The notes: generated from the letters alone by a model not told the origin. A DNA stretch of 64,000 bases from Algivirga pacifica (GCF_039543525.1 NZ_BAABJX010000021.1:50223-114222); one strand, 5' to 3'. Numbered from the stretch's first letter, positions 1 through 7,090 are shown. Numbers and translations are program-made.

Positions 1-490
1 CGATGTCCCAACCAATACCCTTGGCCATAGAGAGTATATTTCCTATAAGTTTCTTTTCCAGGAAAGCGGCTTGCTCTACCATCCCCTCTAGCTTGCGGTA
101 CTCGGTATAGTTTTTCTGACTTAGGGCTAACCAGTTGTTTACCCTATAGGTAAACTGCTTGTCCCATACCTGCATGGTGAATTGCTTCATATCCAGCTCT
201 TCGATCTTCATGTCCAGGGTACGGCCTGAGATCTCAAAGGACCAGTCACTATTCTCAAAAAAGCGGTGGATCTCGTCTACTCCCTCCCCTACGCAGATGA
301 TGCTAGGATGATTGCGTATGCGCTTATACTGTATGAGAGGATACGCATACCGTAGGGTATGATCGTCGATATGGTTGTGGAATAATAAGCTATGGGACGC
401 CTTAGCGGCTACACCTCCCCGAAATGCGGGAATCTCGTGAAAGCGGATCTCGTCTCCAAAGCGGACTTTTAGTAGTTTCAGTTTCTGCAT
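1..490 (-). CDS. cas6: CRISPR-associated endoribonuclease Cas6 (Cas6b-like), partial
   Basis: The minus strand reads open from an ATG at 490-488 to the window edge (163 codons seen, C-terminus missing). An in-frame TAA lies a little upstream of this ATG and no other ATG lies between, which fixes the start. Motifs seen in order are VRFGDEIRFHEIPAFRG, LLFHNH, RYAYPLIQYKRIR, SIICVGEGVDEI and FTMQVWDK. From memory these match the Cas6b-type processing nuclease of Bacteroidota. The family cuts pre-crRNA within each repeat, which fits the long repeat array in this window. It is divergent from cas1 across a 371-bp gap, and other cas genes probably lie to the left. The family call is by motif recall, not by search. 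The catalytic residue cannot be assigned from the fragment. Confidence 0.8.
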   Translation of the reverse strand, partial: MQKLKLLKVRFGDEIRFHEIPAFRGGVAAKASHSLLFHNHIDDHTLRYAYPLIQYKRIRNHPSIICVGEGVDEIHRFFENSDWSFEISGRTLDMKIEELDMKQFTMQVWDKQFTYRVNNWLALSQKNYTEYRKLEGMVEQAAFLEKKLIGNILSMAKGIGWDI

Positions 491-861
491 TGCTGTCAAC
501 AGCTGCTTCTCCCGTTCGTATACGATCGTATAGGCTCGTTCGTTATAAATCAGTTACAGGGCGATACTATGGGCATAGGAAATTGAAAAGCAGCCTATTA
601 TTTATTAAAAAGTAAATTGATAATCATTGGTCAACGGCATTGCTAGACAATGCACACCACAATATAAAGGATAAGTTGAATAATTCACTCGAATAGTACT
701 ATTTATTATATTTTTTTTCATTTTACACCTTTATAGATTGTAAATAAGGAAGATTCTAAGAATATTCACTTCTATAAAAACCTTTTATCGATACAATCGT
801 AAACAACCTATGCGCAACCTATCTGCACTCAAAAAAAATCTTTGATTATAGCTTTCAACCC
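491..861. promoter_or_regulatory. Divergent cas6/cas1 intergenic region
   Basis: This is 371 bp without a credible gene, AT-rich towards cas1. It should hold the promoters of the divergent cas6 (left) and cas1 (right). A short hairpin, GCATTG/CAATGC, sits at 637-653. I see no convincing Bacteroidota promoter pair and no sequence resembling the CRISPR repeat. Confidence 0.4.
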
Positions 862-1860
862 ATGCAATTATTTATTGACTCCTATGGTGCTTTCCTGGGA
901 ACAAGAGACGGTATGTTTTTTATAAAATCGGATAGCCAAACCTCCGTACTCCCCGCCCGTAAGATCCACGCGATCTACCTGACGAAAGGAGTATCCGTCA
1001 GTACCAATGCCTTAGCGATGGCGATCAAAGAAGGGGTGCCTGTAATGCTCATTGACGGCATTGGCCGACCTATCGGTCAGGTATGGAGTGGGCAGTTCGG
1101 CAGTGTGGCGACGATCCGAAAAAACCAAGCTTTCTTCACAACCCATAGGGATGGATTAAAATGGGTAGTAGACGTCATTGCCATGAAAGTGCAGCAACAG
1201 ATTGGTTTTGCTTATCAGGTAGGATTTGCCACTCCAGAGGTAGGAGAAAAAGTAGAAAAGATGATTCGACCCGCTGAGGATATCCTCCAAAAACTCAAGC
1301 AATGGTCGATTCCCAAGGAAGCTACCCAAGAGGAATTATCTGCCATGAAAGCCACCTTAAGGGGATGGGAAGGGAGCGCCTCCCGGGCTTACTTCAAGGT
1401 ACTTGCGGCCTGTATGCCGGAGTACTACCGATTTTCTGGAAGGGGCAAACGCCCTGCCAAAGATCCTTTTAACTGTGCCTTGAATTACCTCTATGGAATG
1501 CTCTACAATATGGTAGAACTTGCACAGATGCAAGCGGGTATCGATCCCTATGTTGGCGTACTGCATGCCGAGGAACACAACCGTCCGGCGATGGTATTTG
1601 ATTGTATTGAGCTGTACCGAGTATGGGCAGAGAATGTGGCCGTCCGCCTTTGCAAGGGACATATTCTCAAGCCTCATCACTTTATGGAAAAAGAGGGGGG
1701 AATATGGCTCGCTCCAGAAGGCAAACCGGTGGTTGTACACGCTTTCGATGATTTTTTGGAGGAACGTATTGATTATAAAGACCGACAATTTAAGCGCATT
1801 ACCGCCATGAGTGCCGATATGGTCCGGCTGGCCTCTTATTTAAAGAAATGGCGGCTTTGA
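862..1860 (+). CDS. cas1: CRISPR-associated endonuclease Cas1
   Basis: This 332-residue protein is the integrase subunit of the spacer acquisition complex and works with Cas2. The N-terminal beta-domain (about residues 1-85) begins MQLFIDSYGAFLG. The helical catalytic domain carries the expected metal ligands: E170 in LRGWEGSASRAYF, H235 in GVLHAEEHNRPAM, and D247/E250 in FDCIELYR. The length is normal for the family and the ligands are intact, so it looks active. It is the first gene of the rightward cas block, divergent from cas6. The next gene, a membrane protein, is separated from it by a long palindrome. There is no reverse transcriptase or other fusion. The subtype cannot be decided from Cas1 alone; a type I-B or type III relative would fit. 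Confidence 0.95.
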   Translation: MQLFIDSYGAFLGTRDGMFFIKSDSQTSVLPARKIHAIYLTKGVSVSTNALAMAIKEGVPVMLIDGIGRPIGQVWSGQFGSVATIRKNQAFFTTHRDGLKWVVDVIAMKVQQQIGFAYQVGFATPEVGEKVEKMIRPAEDILQKLKQWSIPKEATQEELSAMKATLRGWEGSASRAYFKVLAACMPEYYRFSGRGKRPAKDPFNCALNYLYGMLYNMVELAQMQAGIDPYVGVLHAEEHNRPAMVFDCIELYRVWAENVAVRLCKGHILKPHHFMEKEGGIWLAPEGKPVVVHAFDDFLEERIDYKDRQFKRITAMSADMVRLASYLKKWRL

Positions 1861-1889
1861 AGCGAAGGAAACGGAGAGGCGCAATGATT

Positions 1890-2071
1890 AACTGACAGTT
1901 GAGGCGGCTTGCGCCGCTAGTTGAGCGCTTCGCTGTTGAGTAGCCCTTCGGGCTGTTGAGAAAGAGCAGTACTGCAAAATCTCAACGAGCGAAGTATATC
2001 TCAACGGAGCGAAGCTCCACTCAACAGCGAAGCGCTCAACCAGCGGCGCAAGCCGCCTCAACTGTCGGTTA
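1890..2071. repeat. Long palindrome built of short hairpin modules (family A)
   Basis: The two arms (about 1890-1943 and 2018-2071) are near-perfect inverted copies. Inside each arm, small hairpins are strung on GTTGAG/CTCAAC linkers: stem GCGGC with a GCAA/TTGC loop, stem AGCG/CGCT, stem AGCCC/GGGCT, stem GGAGC/GCTCC. The same modules recur at other intergenic sites in this window. Role unknown; it separates cas1 from the following membrane-protein gene. Confidence 0.85.
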
Positions 2072-2117
2072 TTTATTCATGCACCCATACGAAGAGAAGA
2101 ACTTAAACTATATAAAT

Positions 2118-2669
2118 ATGAGAAAGTGGATTCTATTTTTTTTATTGATGGGCTTCCTTCAGGTAGGACAAGCTCAGTACATTATGCCAATCCCGGAAGA
2201 TTCTGTAGATTATGAAGATGGTTTTGATCCAGAAGAGCTGGAGCGCATCCTTCGCACCTCTTCTGATCCGGAAAGCCGGGGAACTGCCCGTCGGGACAAC
2301 ACACAACCACCGGATGGTGATCGCATCGGTTGTATTTGCATGGACGGGAGTAAGCAGGATATGCGTGGGCGTGGAGCCTGTAGTGGCTACGGAGGGGTAC
2401 GCTTCTGGCTTTATGAATTGTTTGACCACCCGGATAGTGTGGTACTCTATGCCACCAAGCGGCATCGGGAGCATCCGGAGGCTTTGGATAAAAGAGAGCT
2501 AATGGCCTTGAGTAGCTATCAGGAGAGAAATGTACCTGCCAAGTCTACAACGATTACTCCTTGGTACGGACAAAGCGAGCAGGCTTATATGCTGACCTTG
2601 GTGGTCGTTACCTTCTTTTTGGCGGTGACCCTGATGGTGATTATTCGGATTCTTTTTCGAAATCCGTAG
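2118..2669 (+). CDS. Membrane protein with DUF3761-like Cys/Gly motif, between cas1 and cas2
   Basis: I prefer the ATG at 2118 (183 aa). The longer open frame from 1956 runs through a repeat palindrome, while 2118 starts a clean signal peptide (MRKWILFFLLMGFLQVGQAQ). An acidic stretch at about residues 27-50 is followed by the motif CICMDGS...GRGACSGYGGV (about 72-94). This resembles the Cys/Asp-Gly/Cys-Ser/Gly-Gly pattern of DUF3761 proteins. One transmembrane helix (about 158-180) ends the protein, leaving a tiny basic tail (RNP). It probably faces the periplasm and is anchored at its C-terminus. Function unknown. It lies on the same strand as cas1 and cas2; an insertion sequence now separates it from cas2. 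Its stop codon lies in the left half of the hairpin that the element interrupted. Confidence 0.7.
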   Translation: MRKWILFFLLMGFLQVGQAQYIMPIPEDSVDYEDGFDPEELERILRTSSDPESRGTARRDNTQPPDGDRIGCICMDGSKQDMRGRGACSGYGGVRFWLYELFDHPDSVVLYATKRHREHPEALDKRELMALSSYQERNVPAKSTTITPWYGQSEQAYMLTLVVVTFFLAVTLMVIIRILFRNP

Positions 2670-2694
2670 GGGCGCGATTATTAAGTTTGAATAA

Positions 2695-3483
2695 TTAACC
2701 GTCATAAATATAACTCTTGGCTAAAGCGATTGGCCAAGAGTATATTCCCCTTTCCTTTGTGAGCCCTATATAGGAAAGCATCTCTGAATTTTTTCTATTT
2801 AAGCTATCTAAAACCTCTTGTACCTTATATTTGAATGATATAAAATCATTGGCAAAATGGTTATTATTCACTATTGCTTGATTTAGCCATTTCCAGCATT
2901 TTTCAATGGGATTGAGCCAAGGAGAATATGTTGGTAACAAGACTAATTGTATTGGAAGATCACACATCTTTTCATATTTCTTTTTAGGTATAATACGTGA
3001 CCAACTTTTGGGTAAAATAATTCTCTCTTGATACTTCTGAGGAACCAGCGCAGCTAATACATCAGGATGAAAGTGAATAGGCCAATTATCTTGAACTAAG
3101 TAAATTTCTCGATTAGGGTTTTGCTCCACCAAATTTTGCAGAAAAGCAATATAGCGTGGAACTGAGACTTTAGAGCTTACCATACTAAAGAATTGTCCAG
3201 TAAAAGCATTAATAGCTGCATTGATTCTAAACTGCTTCTGTTTGGTATAAGGTAACTCTACACGTCTTTGATATTCCCCATTCTGTTCGTATTCACAATG
3301 TAAAGGAGCAATGTTGGTTACAGTATGCTCATCCTGAAAGAAGATAAGTCTTCGCTCCGGGTGATATTGTGCTAGATTAACTTGTATACTTTTCAGTTTA
3401 GCTTCATACTCCAAATCACGACTGTGCAAATAGTAACGAGCTCTTTTGTAGTGTATTCCAAATCGATCAAGAAGCTTACTCAA
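2695..3483 (-). CDS. IS630-type transposase, catalytic DDE part
   Basis: This frame encodes the RNase H-like DDE domain. It contains RLIFFQDEHTV (first Asp), IYLVQDNWPIHFH (second Asp) and LLPTYSPWLNPIEKCWKWL (third acidic residue, E). The frame is open well upstream of 3483, back to the T6C4 run near 3610, and reads WTLKGI...VSVSGLSKLLDRFGIHYKRAR there. The true product is therefore probably a fusion with the upstream part by a +1-type shift. All three acidic residues are present. Frameshifted pair or recently inactivated copy; I cannot decide which. Confidence 0.8.
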   Translation of the reverse strand: MSKLLDRFGIHYKRARYYLHSRDLEYEAKLKSIQVNLAQYHPERRLIFFQDEHTVTNIAPLHCEYEQNGEYQRRVELPYTKQKQFRINAAINAFTGQFFSMVSSKVSVPRYIAFLQNLVEQNPNREIYLVQDNWPIHFHPDVLAALVPQKYQERIILPKSWSRIIPKKKYEKMCDLPIQLVLLPTYSPWLNPIEKCWKWLNQAIVNNNHFANDFISFKYKVQEVLDSLNRKNSEMLSYIGLTKERGIYSWPIALAKSYIYDG

Positions 3484-3616
3484 TCCACTGACTGATAAGG
3501 ATACTGTGAAATGACAAGCTTGTTTTATCCCCTTTAATGTCCAGCAACTGCTGTTTATACCAAAACTTTCAGGGTAAGCATGAACAGTATGCAGTAATTC
3601 TCCTTTAACCTTCTCT

Positions 3617-3898
3617 TCATTTAGAGGGGAAAAAAGAAGGCTTTCGCCCTCTTCCTTCTTTCATATATAATCCATCTATTCCTAAAGCTTGATAAGCATG
3701 AATCCACTCCAATACCGTATGAGTACGACGGTGGCGCAATAAACCTTTCGATGCTATATAAGTACAGCTTAACCCTTCATTTACTTTTAATACGGCACTC
3801 GCCCTTTCTCTTAAATAGGGTTTTTCACTGTGGAATAATAGATGCTGTAAATCTTTTATTTCCGATTTGGAAAGTTTTAATTCAATTTGTTTACCCAT
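3617..3898 (-). CDS. IS630-type transposase, N-terminal (DNA-binding) part
   Basis: This 93-residue protein begins MGKQIELKLSKSEIKDLQ and contains a helix-turn-helix region (RERASAVLKVNEGLSCTYIA...LEWIHAYQALGIDGLY). It ends just after GRGRKPSFFP, the usual linker before the DDE domain of IS630 transposases. The stop comes shortly after a run of T6C4. The rest of the protein continues in a different frame, so either programmed slippage joins the two or the gene is disrupted. Confidence 0.8.
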   Translation of the reverse strand: MGKQIELKLSKSEIKDLQHLLFHSEKPYLRERASAVLKVNEGLSCTYIASKGLLRHRRTHTVLEWIHAYQALGIDGLYMKEGRGRKPSFFPSK

Positions 3899-3995
3899 AA
3901 TTATATCGACGATGTTTATAGATATAACAAATTGTGTCGGTTAATTATTCAACCTTAATAATCGCGCCCCTACGGGAATGAAACATTATTTTACT

Positions 3996-4298
3996 ATGCA
4001 TTATTTTATTTGTTACGACATTTCCAACAATGGGCTGCGTACCCGCCTTTACAAAAAACTACTCGCCAAAGGATGTGACCCTGTCCAGAAGTCCATCTTA
4101 CTGGCGGCTGATTTTGCACCTAAAGAAATCAAGGAGCTCAAAACCATTGTCAAGGAAATTATGGATGGAAGCAAGGCTCCTCAGGACAGTGTTATGGTCA
4201 TTCCGGTAAGTAAAGAGCATTACGATAAGATTGACTTGTTTAATAGTAGTGCCGGATACCAAAAAGTACGGCAAGAGAAAAAAAGTAAGTTCTTTTAA
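3996..4298 (+). CDS. cas2: CRISPR-associated endoribonuclease/adaptation protein Cas2
   Basis: Cas2 forms the central dimer of the Cas1-Cas2 spacer integrase. I choose the ATG at 3996 (100 aa), so that the protein starts MHYFICYDISNN, with the conserved Asp of the ferredoxin-like first strand at residue 8. The upstream ATG at 3978 would add MKHYFT. Then come the helix LRTRLYKKLLAKGC, the strand VQKSILLA, and the late strand DSVMVIPVS. The length is normal. It follows an IS630 insertion that separates it from the genes upstream. Its promoter may thus now lie in the element or in the residual hairpin region. Confidence 0.9.
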   Translation: MHYFICYDISNNGLRTRLYKKLLAKGCDPVQKSILLAADFAPKEIKELKTIVKEIMDGSKAPQDSVMVIPVSKEHYDKIDLFNSSAGYQKVRQEKKSKFF

Positions 4299-4332
4299 AA
4301 CTAATGCGCAAAAAGACCGCACACTTAGTGCT

Positions 4333-4391
4333 TTAGTTTGTGATCAACAGAAGGGAAATACCCTGAAAACATCTTTGAAACCACAAACTAA
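4333..4391 (+). other. Structured leader between cas2 and the first small gene
   Basis: A perfect 10-bp inverted repeat, TTAGTTTGTG (4333-4342) and CACAAACTAA (4382-4391), encloses a smaller GGG-AAATA-CCC hairpin (4353-4363). It ends 8 bp before the next start codon. It could be a translation-control hairpin or a small RNA. It shares no obvious sequence with the CRISPR repeat and has no T-tract. Confidence 0.4.
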
Positions 4392-4399
4392 TCGTTCCT

Positions 4400-4804
4400 A
4401 TGAGCATATTAGAAAAAATCTTACAATATGGCCCAGCCCTTAACGACCTCCTGGAGAAGGGCAATCAACTGCTAGAGCAGGCTGAAAATATGCCAAAAAT
4501 GGAATCTCCGGCCCCTCCTACAGTGACGGTAAAAGTCTTAACCTTTGAGATTATCAAAGAGGCCGTCATTACCCATGGTCCAGACACCTTTAACCTTGTG
4601 GCTTTGGTACGAAATGATACCGAAAAAGAGGTCGCTACTGTCCCAACCGAAAACACCCCCTCCCCACTGCTTTTTTCTTTGGTCTTTATGGATGAAAAGC
4701 AGCGAATTATTGCTAAAAAAGGCCTTGTGTCTATTGTGGCCGAAACCTTGGACCCTTTTGTGGAACAGGCTATGCAAGATAAAAATGTCCTTATTCTAAA
4801 ATAA
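4400..4804 (+). CDS. Unrecognised small protein 1 of the CRISPR-adjacent cassette
   Basis: This 134-residue protein is not recognised. The N-terminus is helical and amphipathic (MSILEKILQYGPALNDLLEKGNQLLEQAEN). A Pro-rich linker (about 33-41) leads to a beta-rich region (VTVKVLTFEIIKEAVI, FNLVALVRN, LLFSLVFMDEKQRIIAKKG). There is no signal peptide or membrane helix. The last 18 residues, LDPFVEQAMQDKNVLILK, closely match the tail of the next small protein (LDQVTKNQFQGKQVLILK) and more loosely the third. This suggests a shared tail or a common ancestry of the C-terminal parts. It follows cas2 by 101 bp on the same strand, and the cassette ends with an AAA+ ATPase before the array. Confidence 0.6.
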   Translation: MSILEKILQYGPALNDLLEKGNQLLEQAENMPKMESPAPPTVTVKVLTFEIIKEAVITHGPDTFNLVALVRNDTEKEVATVPTENTPSPLLFSLVFMDEKQRIIAKKGLVSIVAETLDPFVEQAMQDKNVLILK

Positions 4805-4876
4805 CCCCTTTTCTAATTATTCCTTCCTGCTTCACTCATGTGATATTCCATTATTTGGGATGTAACAAATGATTTG

Positions 4877-4910
4877 CGTAGGTGGGGGTGCGATGAATCG
4901 CACCCCTACG
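4877..4910. terminator. Repeated hairpin, GGGGTGCGAT/ATCGCACCCC copy
   Basis: Stem GGGGTGCGAT/ATCGCACCCC with a GA loop, extended by CGTAG/CTACG at the base. It is a variant of the hairpin interrupted by the IS630 element and of two copies after the array. It has no T-tract, so termination is only a guess. Confidence 0.5.
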
Positions 4911-4918
4911 GAATATAA

Positions 4919-5269
4919 ATGTACTTAATTATGATCGATGCAATACTTCGCATGCTTCGTCGCGTGTGGTCTAAAATCAAGTCTTTCTTTACCCGTCTAT
5001 TTCTTTTCGGAATCCATGTTACCCAATACTTCAAAGACATTTGGTACAGAGTACAAATGGAACAAAACCATGAAGACCTTATTGCAGTAGCCATCAAGAA
5101 TAATGATTTTGCTACGACAGATATTGGATTAGGTGGTATTACCAACGTCGTTTATGACACTAAGAGTAATGAAATACTCGAGCAGTACAGCCAACACACG
5201 GAATGTCAAGAGCTGGATCAGGTAACCAAAAATCAATTCCAAGGTAAACAAGTATTAATCCTTAAATAA
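4919..5269 (+). CDS. Unrecognised small protein 2 of the CRISPR-adjacent cassette
   Basis: This 116-residue protein (or 112 if the second Met at 4931 is used) is not recognised. The N-terminal 45 residues are basic and amphipathic to hydrophobic (ILRMLRRVWSKIKSFFTRLFLFGIHVTQYFKDIWYRV), suggesting membrane association. The rest looks like a small alpha/beta domain: LIAVAIKNNDFATTDIGLGG, NVVYDTKSNEILEQY. The C-terminal tail LDQVTKNQFQGKQVLILK is shared with the preceding protein. It ends 14 bp before the third small gene, so those two are likely co-transcribed. Function unknown. Confidence 0.6.
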   Translation: MYLIMIDAILRMLRRVWSKIKSFFTRLFLFGIHVTQYFKDIWYRVQMEQNHEDLIAVAIKNNDFATTDIGLGGITNVVYDTKSNEILEQYSQHTECQELDQVTKNQFQGKQVLILK

Positions 5270-5283
5270 TATCAAAAGCCATT

Positions 5284-5592
5284 ATGTATCCTTTACCGCT
5301 ACTTATGTTCTTCCTTCCCATCTTAGGCGCTTTATTCTTTGCAGGTGCTGCGGCATTCTTATTTATTGCCTATCTCGAAAAAAGAAAGGCCCGTGAGATT
5401 GCTATGAATAAAAAGCGTCTCGCCAATGAAATCCGAGTCGCTTACCAAGACCCCTCCAAGCACAATGTGGTTAATATTGGACTATACGACCAAAAAACTC
5501 AGTCCATGAGGGATGTCACTACCGTAGAGAGCGATGAGGTAGAAGATCAATTTTCCAAAGAACTGAAAAGAAAAGATGTTGTAGTATTTTAA
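5284..5592 (+). CDS. Unrecognised small membrane protein 3 of the CRISPR-adjacent cassette
   Basis: This 102-residue protein is not recognised. It has one strong N-terminal membrane helix (about residues 3-30, LPLLMFFLPILGALFFAGAA), a basic stop-transfer stretch (EKRKAREIAMNKKR), and a soluble C-terminal part. That part includes VVNIGLYDQKTQSMRDVTTV, which parallels NVVYDTKSNEILEQY in protein 2, and the tail VEDQFSKELKRKDVVVF, which resembles the tails of proteins 1 and 2. Proteins 2 and 3 look like distant paralogues with different membrane anchors. It lies 14 bp after protein 2 and 51 bp before the ATPase. Confidence 0.6.
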   Translation: MYPLPLLMFFLPILGALFFAGAAAFLFIAYLEKRKAREIAMNKKRLANEIRVAYQDPSKHNVVNIGLYDQKTQSMRDVTTVESDEVEDQFSKELKRKDVVVF

Positions 5593-5643
5593 GCATGCTA
5601 TGATTACCTACTTCTTTATCCCCCAATTAAAAATAGAATCCCT

Positions 5644-6789
5644 ATGGAAGCATTACAATTATTCAAGAATACCTACCAAGACATTCATATACGAGAAACA
5701 TCGCAGAGCTTTACGGTAGAAAGCACTCATGGACTAAAAAAGTACACCGTAGCGCAAACGATCCTTTTCCATGATGATACCCTTAACGAAACAGAGGTCA
5801 GCAACTTACGCTCCTGCCTAAGTTTACTCCAAGAGCCTCATACCATTGCCGTATCCCGCAAAAGCTCTACACTAAAGGCTTTAACCGTTCATATTCCTGA
5901 CAGCCCTATTACTTCAGCTGTCACACCTTGGTACACGATGGACCAACTAATACTGCCGGAAGCATTACAGCAAGACCTACAAGATGCACTAGGGATGATT
6001 TTCCATCACAAAAAGGTTTATGAAGAATGGGGGCTAGCCTCTTTGGACCCAAAACCGAGTTTGATTCTCAACTTTCATGGTCCTTCCGGTACAGGAAAAA
6101 CCATGAGTGCGCACGCCATTGCTCATGCCTTGGACAAGAAAATACTACTCATCAACTATTCAGAGATAGCCTCCAAATACGTAGGAGAATCCTCCAAGAA
6201 CCTGGAAGCAGCGTTCCAGATGGCCAAGGCTCAAGATGCCGTACTCTTCTTTGATGAGGCTGACTCCTTCTTGGGTAAGCGCATTGAAAATGTACAGGGC
6301 AGTGCAGACCAATCGGCTAATGCACTTAGAAACCAGATGCTCATGCTCCTGGAACAGTTTCAGGGAGTCGTTCTTTTTGCAACCAATCTGGTCCATAGCT
6401 ATGACAAGGCACTTTCTTCCCGTATTCTCAAGCATCTAAAGTTTGAAGTTCCCGACCTCCCTGCTCGTCAGCGCATCCTCCAGCGCATGTTGCCAAAACA
6501 AGCACCTATCGATCGGGCCTTATTTGAGGAAGAGATTGCCCCACTACTAGCTCAAGAAAGCGATGGGTTTTCGGGCAGAGACCTCAAAAATGCCATTCGA
6601 TGGACTTTCTACATTGCCGCTAACAATGAAAAAAACACGCTAGATAAAGCTACCTTCATAGAAGGTTTCCAAAAGGCAGCCCAACAAAAAAAGGACTTGG
6701 AGCAAAGTGGCAGAAGTAAAGCCAGTCCTCAACTTCAAGCTGCCATAAAGCAGCAACTATCAGAACAATCATCATCTACAATAAACTGA
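5644..6789 (+). CDS. AAA+ ATPase of the CRISPR-adjacent cassette
   Basis: This 381-residue protein has an N-terminal beta-rich region of about 95 residues that I do not recognise, then one classical AAA module. Walker A is GPSGTGKT (146-153) and Walker B is VLFFDEAD (200-207). Sensor 1 is in LFATN (N248). An arginine-finger-like R260 lies in SSRILKHLKF, and the sensor-2 region is SDGFSGRDLKNAIRW (about 307-320). The module is of the FtsH/CDC48-like AAA type, with no protease domain. Such proteins usually remodel or extract protein substrates as hexamers. It closes the cassette of three small proteins after cas2 and stands directly before the leader and array. A hairpin follows its stop. A role with the small proteins is inferred from position only. 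Confidence 0.85.
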   Translation: MEALQLFKNTYQDIHIRETSQSFTVESTHGLKKYTVAQTILFHDDTLNETEVSNLRSCLSLLQEPHTIAVSRKSSTLKALTVHIPDSPITSAVTPWYTMDQLILPEALQQDLQDALGMIFHHKKVYEEWGLASLDPKPSLILNFHGPSGTGKTMSAHAIAHALDKKILLINYSEIASKYVGESSKNLEAAFQMAKAQDAVLFFDEADSFLGKRIENVQGSADQSANALRNQMLMLLEQFQGVVLFATNLVHSYDKALSSRILKHLKFEVPDLPARQRILQRMLPKQAPIDRALFEEEIAPLLAQESDGFSGRDLKNAIRWTFYIAANNEKNTLDKATFIEGFQKAAQQKKDLEQSGRSKASPQLQAAIKQQLSEQSSSTIN

Positions 6790-6791
6790 TA

Positions 6792-6818
6792 GGCTCCCTT
6801 GCGGTGACGCAAGGGCCT
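6792..6818 (+). terminator. Hairpin after the AAA+ gene
   Basis: Stem CCCTTGCG/CGCAAGGG with a GTGA loop, extended by GGC/GCC with a bulge, 2 bp after the stop codon. It lacks a T-tract. It probably ends the cas2-cassette transcript before the CRISPR leader. Confidence 0.6.
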
Positions 6819-7090
6819 ACATTACCCTATTTTAAGTGAAAAATATTTTTTGTAAACAGGCTCTGATCGATAAGTCTAAAAGTCGTATTATTCAACTGGT
6901 TAGCAGATTGTTTGAAACCTCTATTTTTCGTAACTTAGGAGACGAAACAAGGCATTAAAGGACTTTATGAAATACCACGCAACTGACATATTGACAGAGA
7001 AAAAACATATAACTTTTTTAAGAAAAAATTTACACCTTAATAAAAAACATTTACTTTTGATATCACTAGTCGCTTTTTCAGAGCAATGCT
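6819..7090 (+). promoter_or_regulatory. CRISPR leader with putative promoter
   Basis: This is 272 bp of AT-rich non-coding DNA between the ATPase hairpin and the first repeat. Its place next to the cas genes, and the decayed repeat at the far end of the array, mark it as the leader. A possible Bacteroidota-type promoter is TTGACA (6991) with TAACTTTT (7010-7017), 19 bp apart and about 70 bp upstream of the first repeat. The promoter call is weak; the leader call is good. Confidence 0.6.

Larger units (their letters stand above)
2681..3958 (-). mobile_element. IS630-family insertion sequence, inserted in a hairpin loop
   Basis: The element is 1278 bp with 21-bp terminal inverted repeats that differ at one position (left end TTAAGTTTGAATAATTAACC, right end its complement with GG for GT). 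A TA dinucleotide flanks each end (2679-2680, 3959-3960), which is the TA target duplication typical of IS630/Tc1-mariner elements. Removing it restores a hairpin, CGTAGGGGCGCGAT + ATCGCGCCCCTACG, of which other copies exist in this window. The element therefore landed in the loop of a repeated hairpin between the membrane-protein gene and cas2. It carries a transposase in two overlapping frames on the minus strand. Confidence 0.9.

Noticed and set aside
424..615. 63-codon frame on the plus strand
   Set aside because: It is antisense to the partial cas6 and has no start signal or family likeness.
1357..1788. Antisense open frame within cas1
   Set aside because: Shadow of cas1 on the other strand, with no signal of its own.
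1956..2117. N-terminal extension of the membrane protein between cas1 and cas2
   Set aside because: It translates the palindromic repeat; the signal peptide begins at the ATG at 2118.
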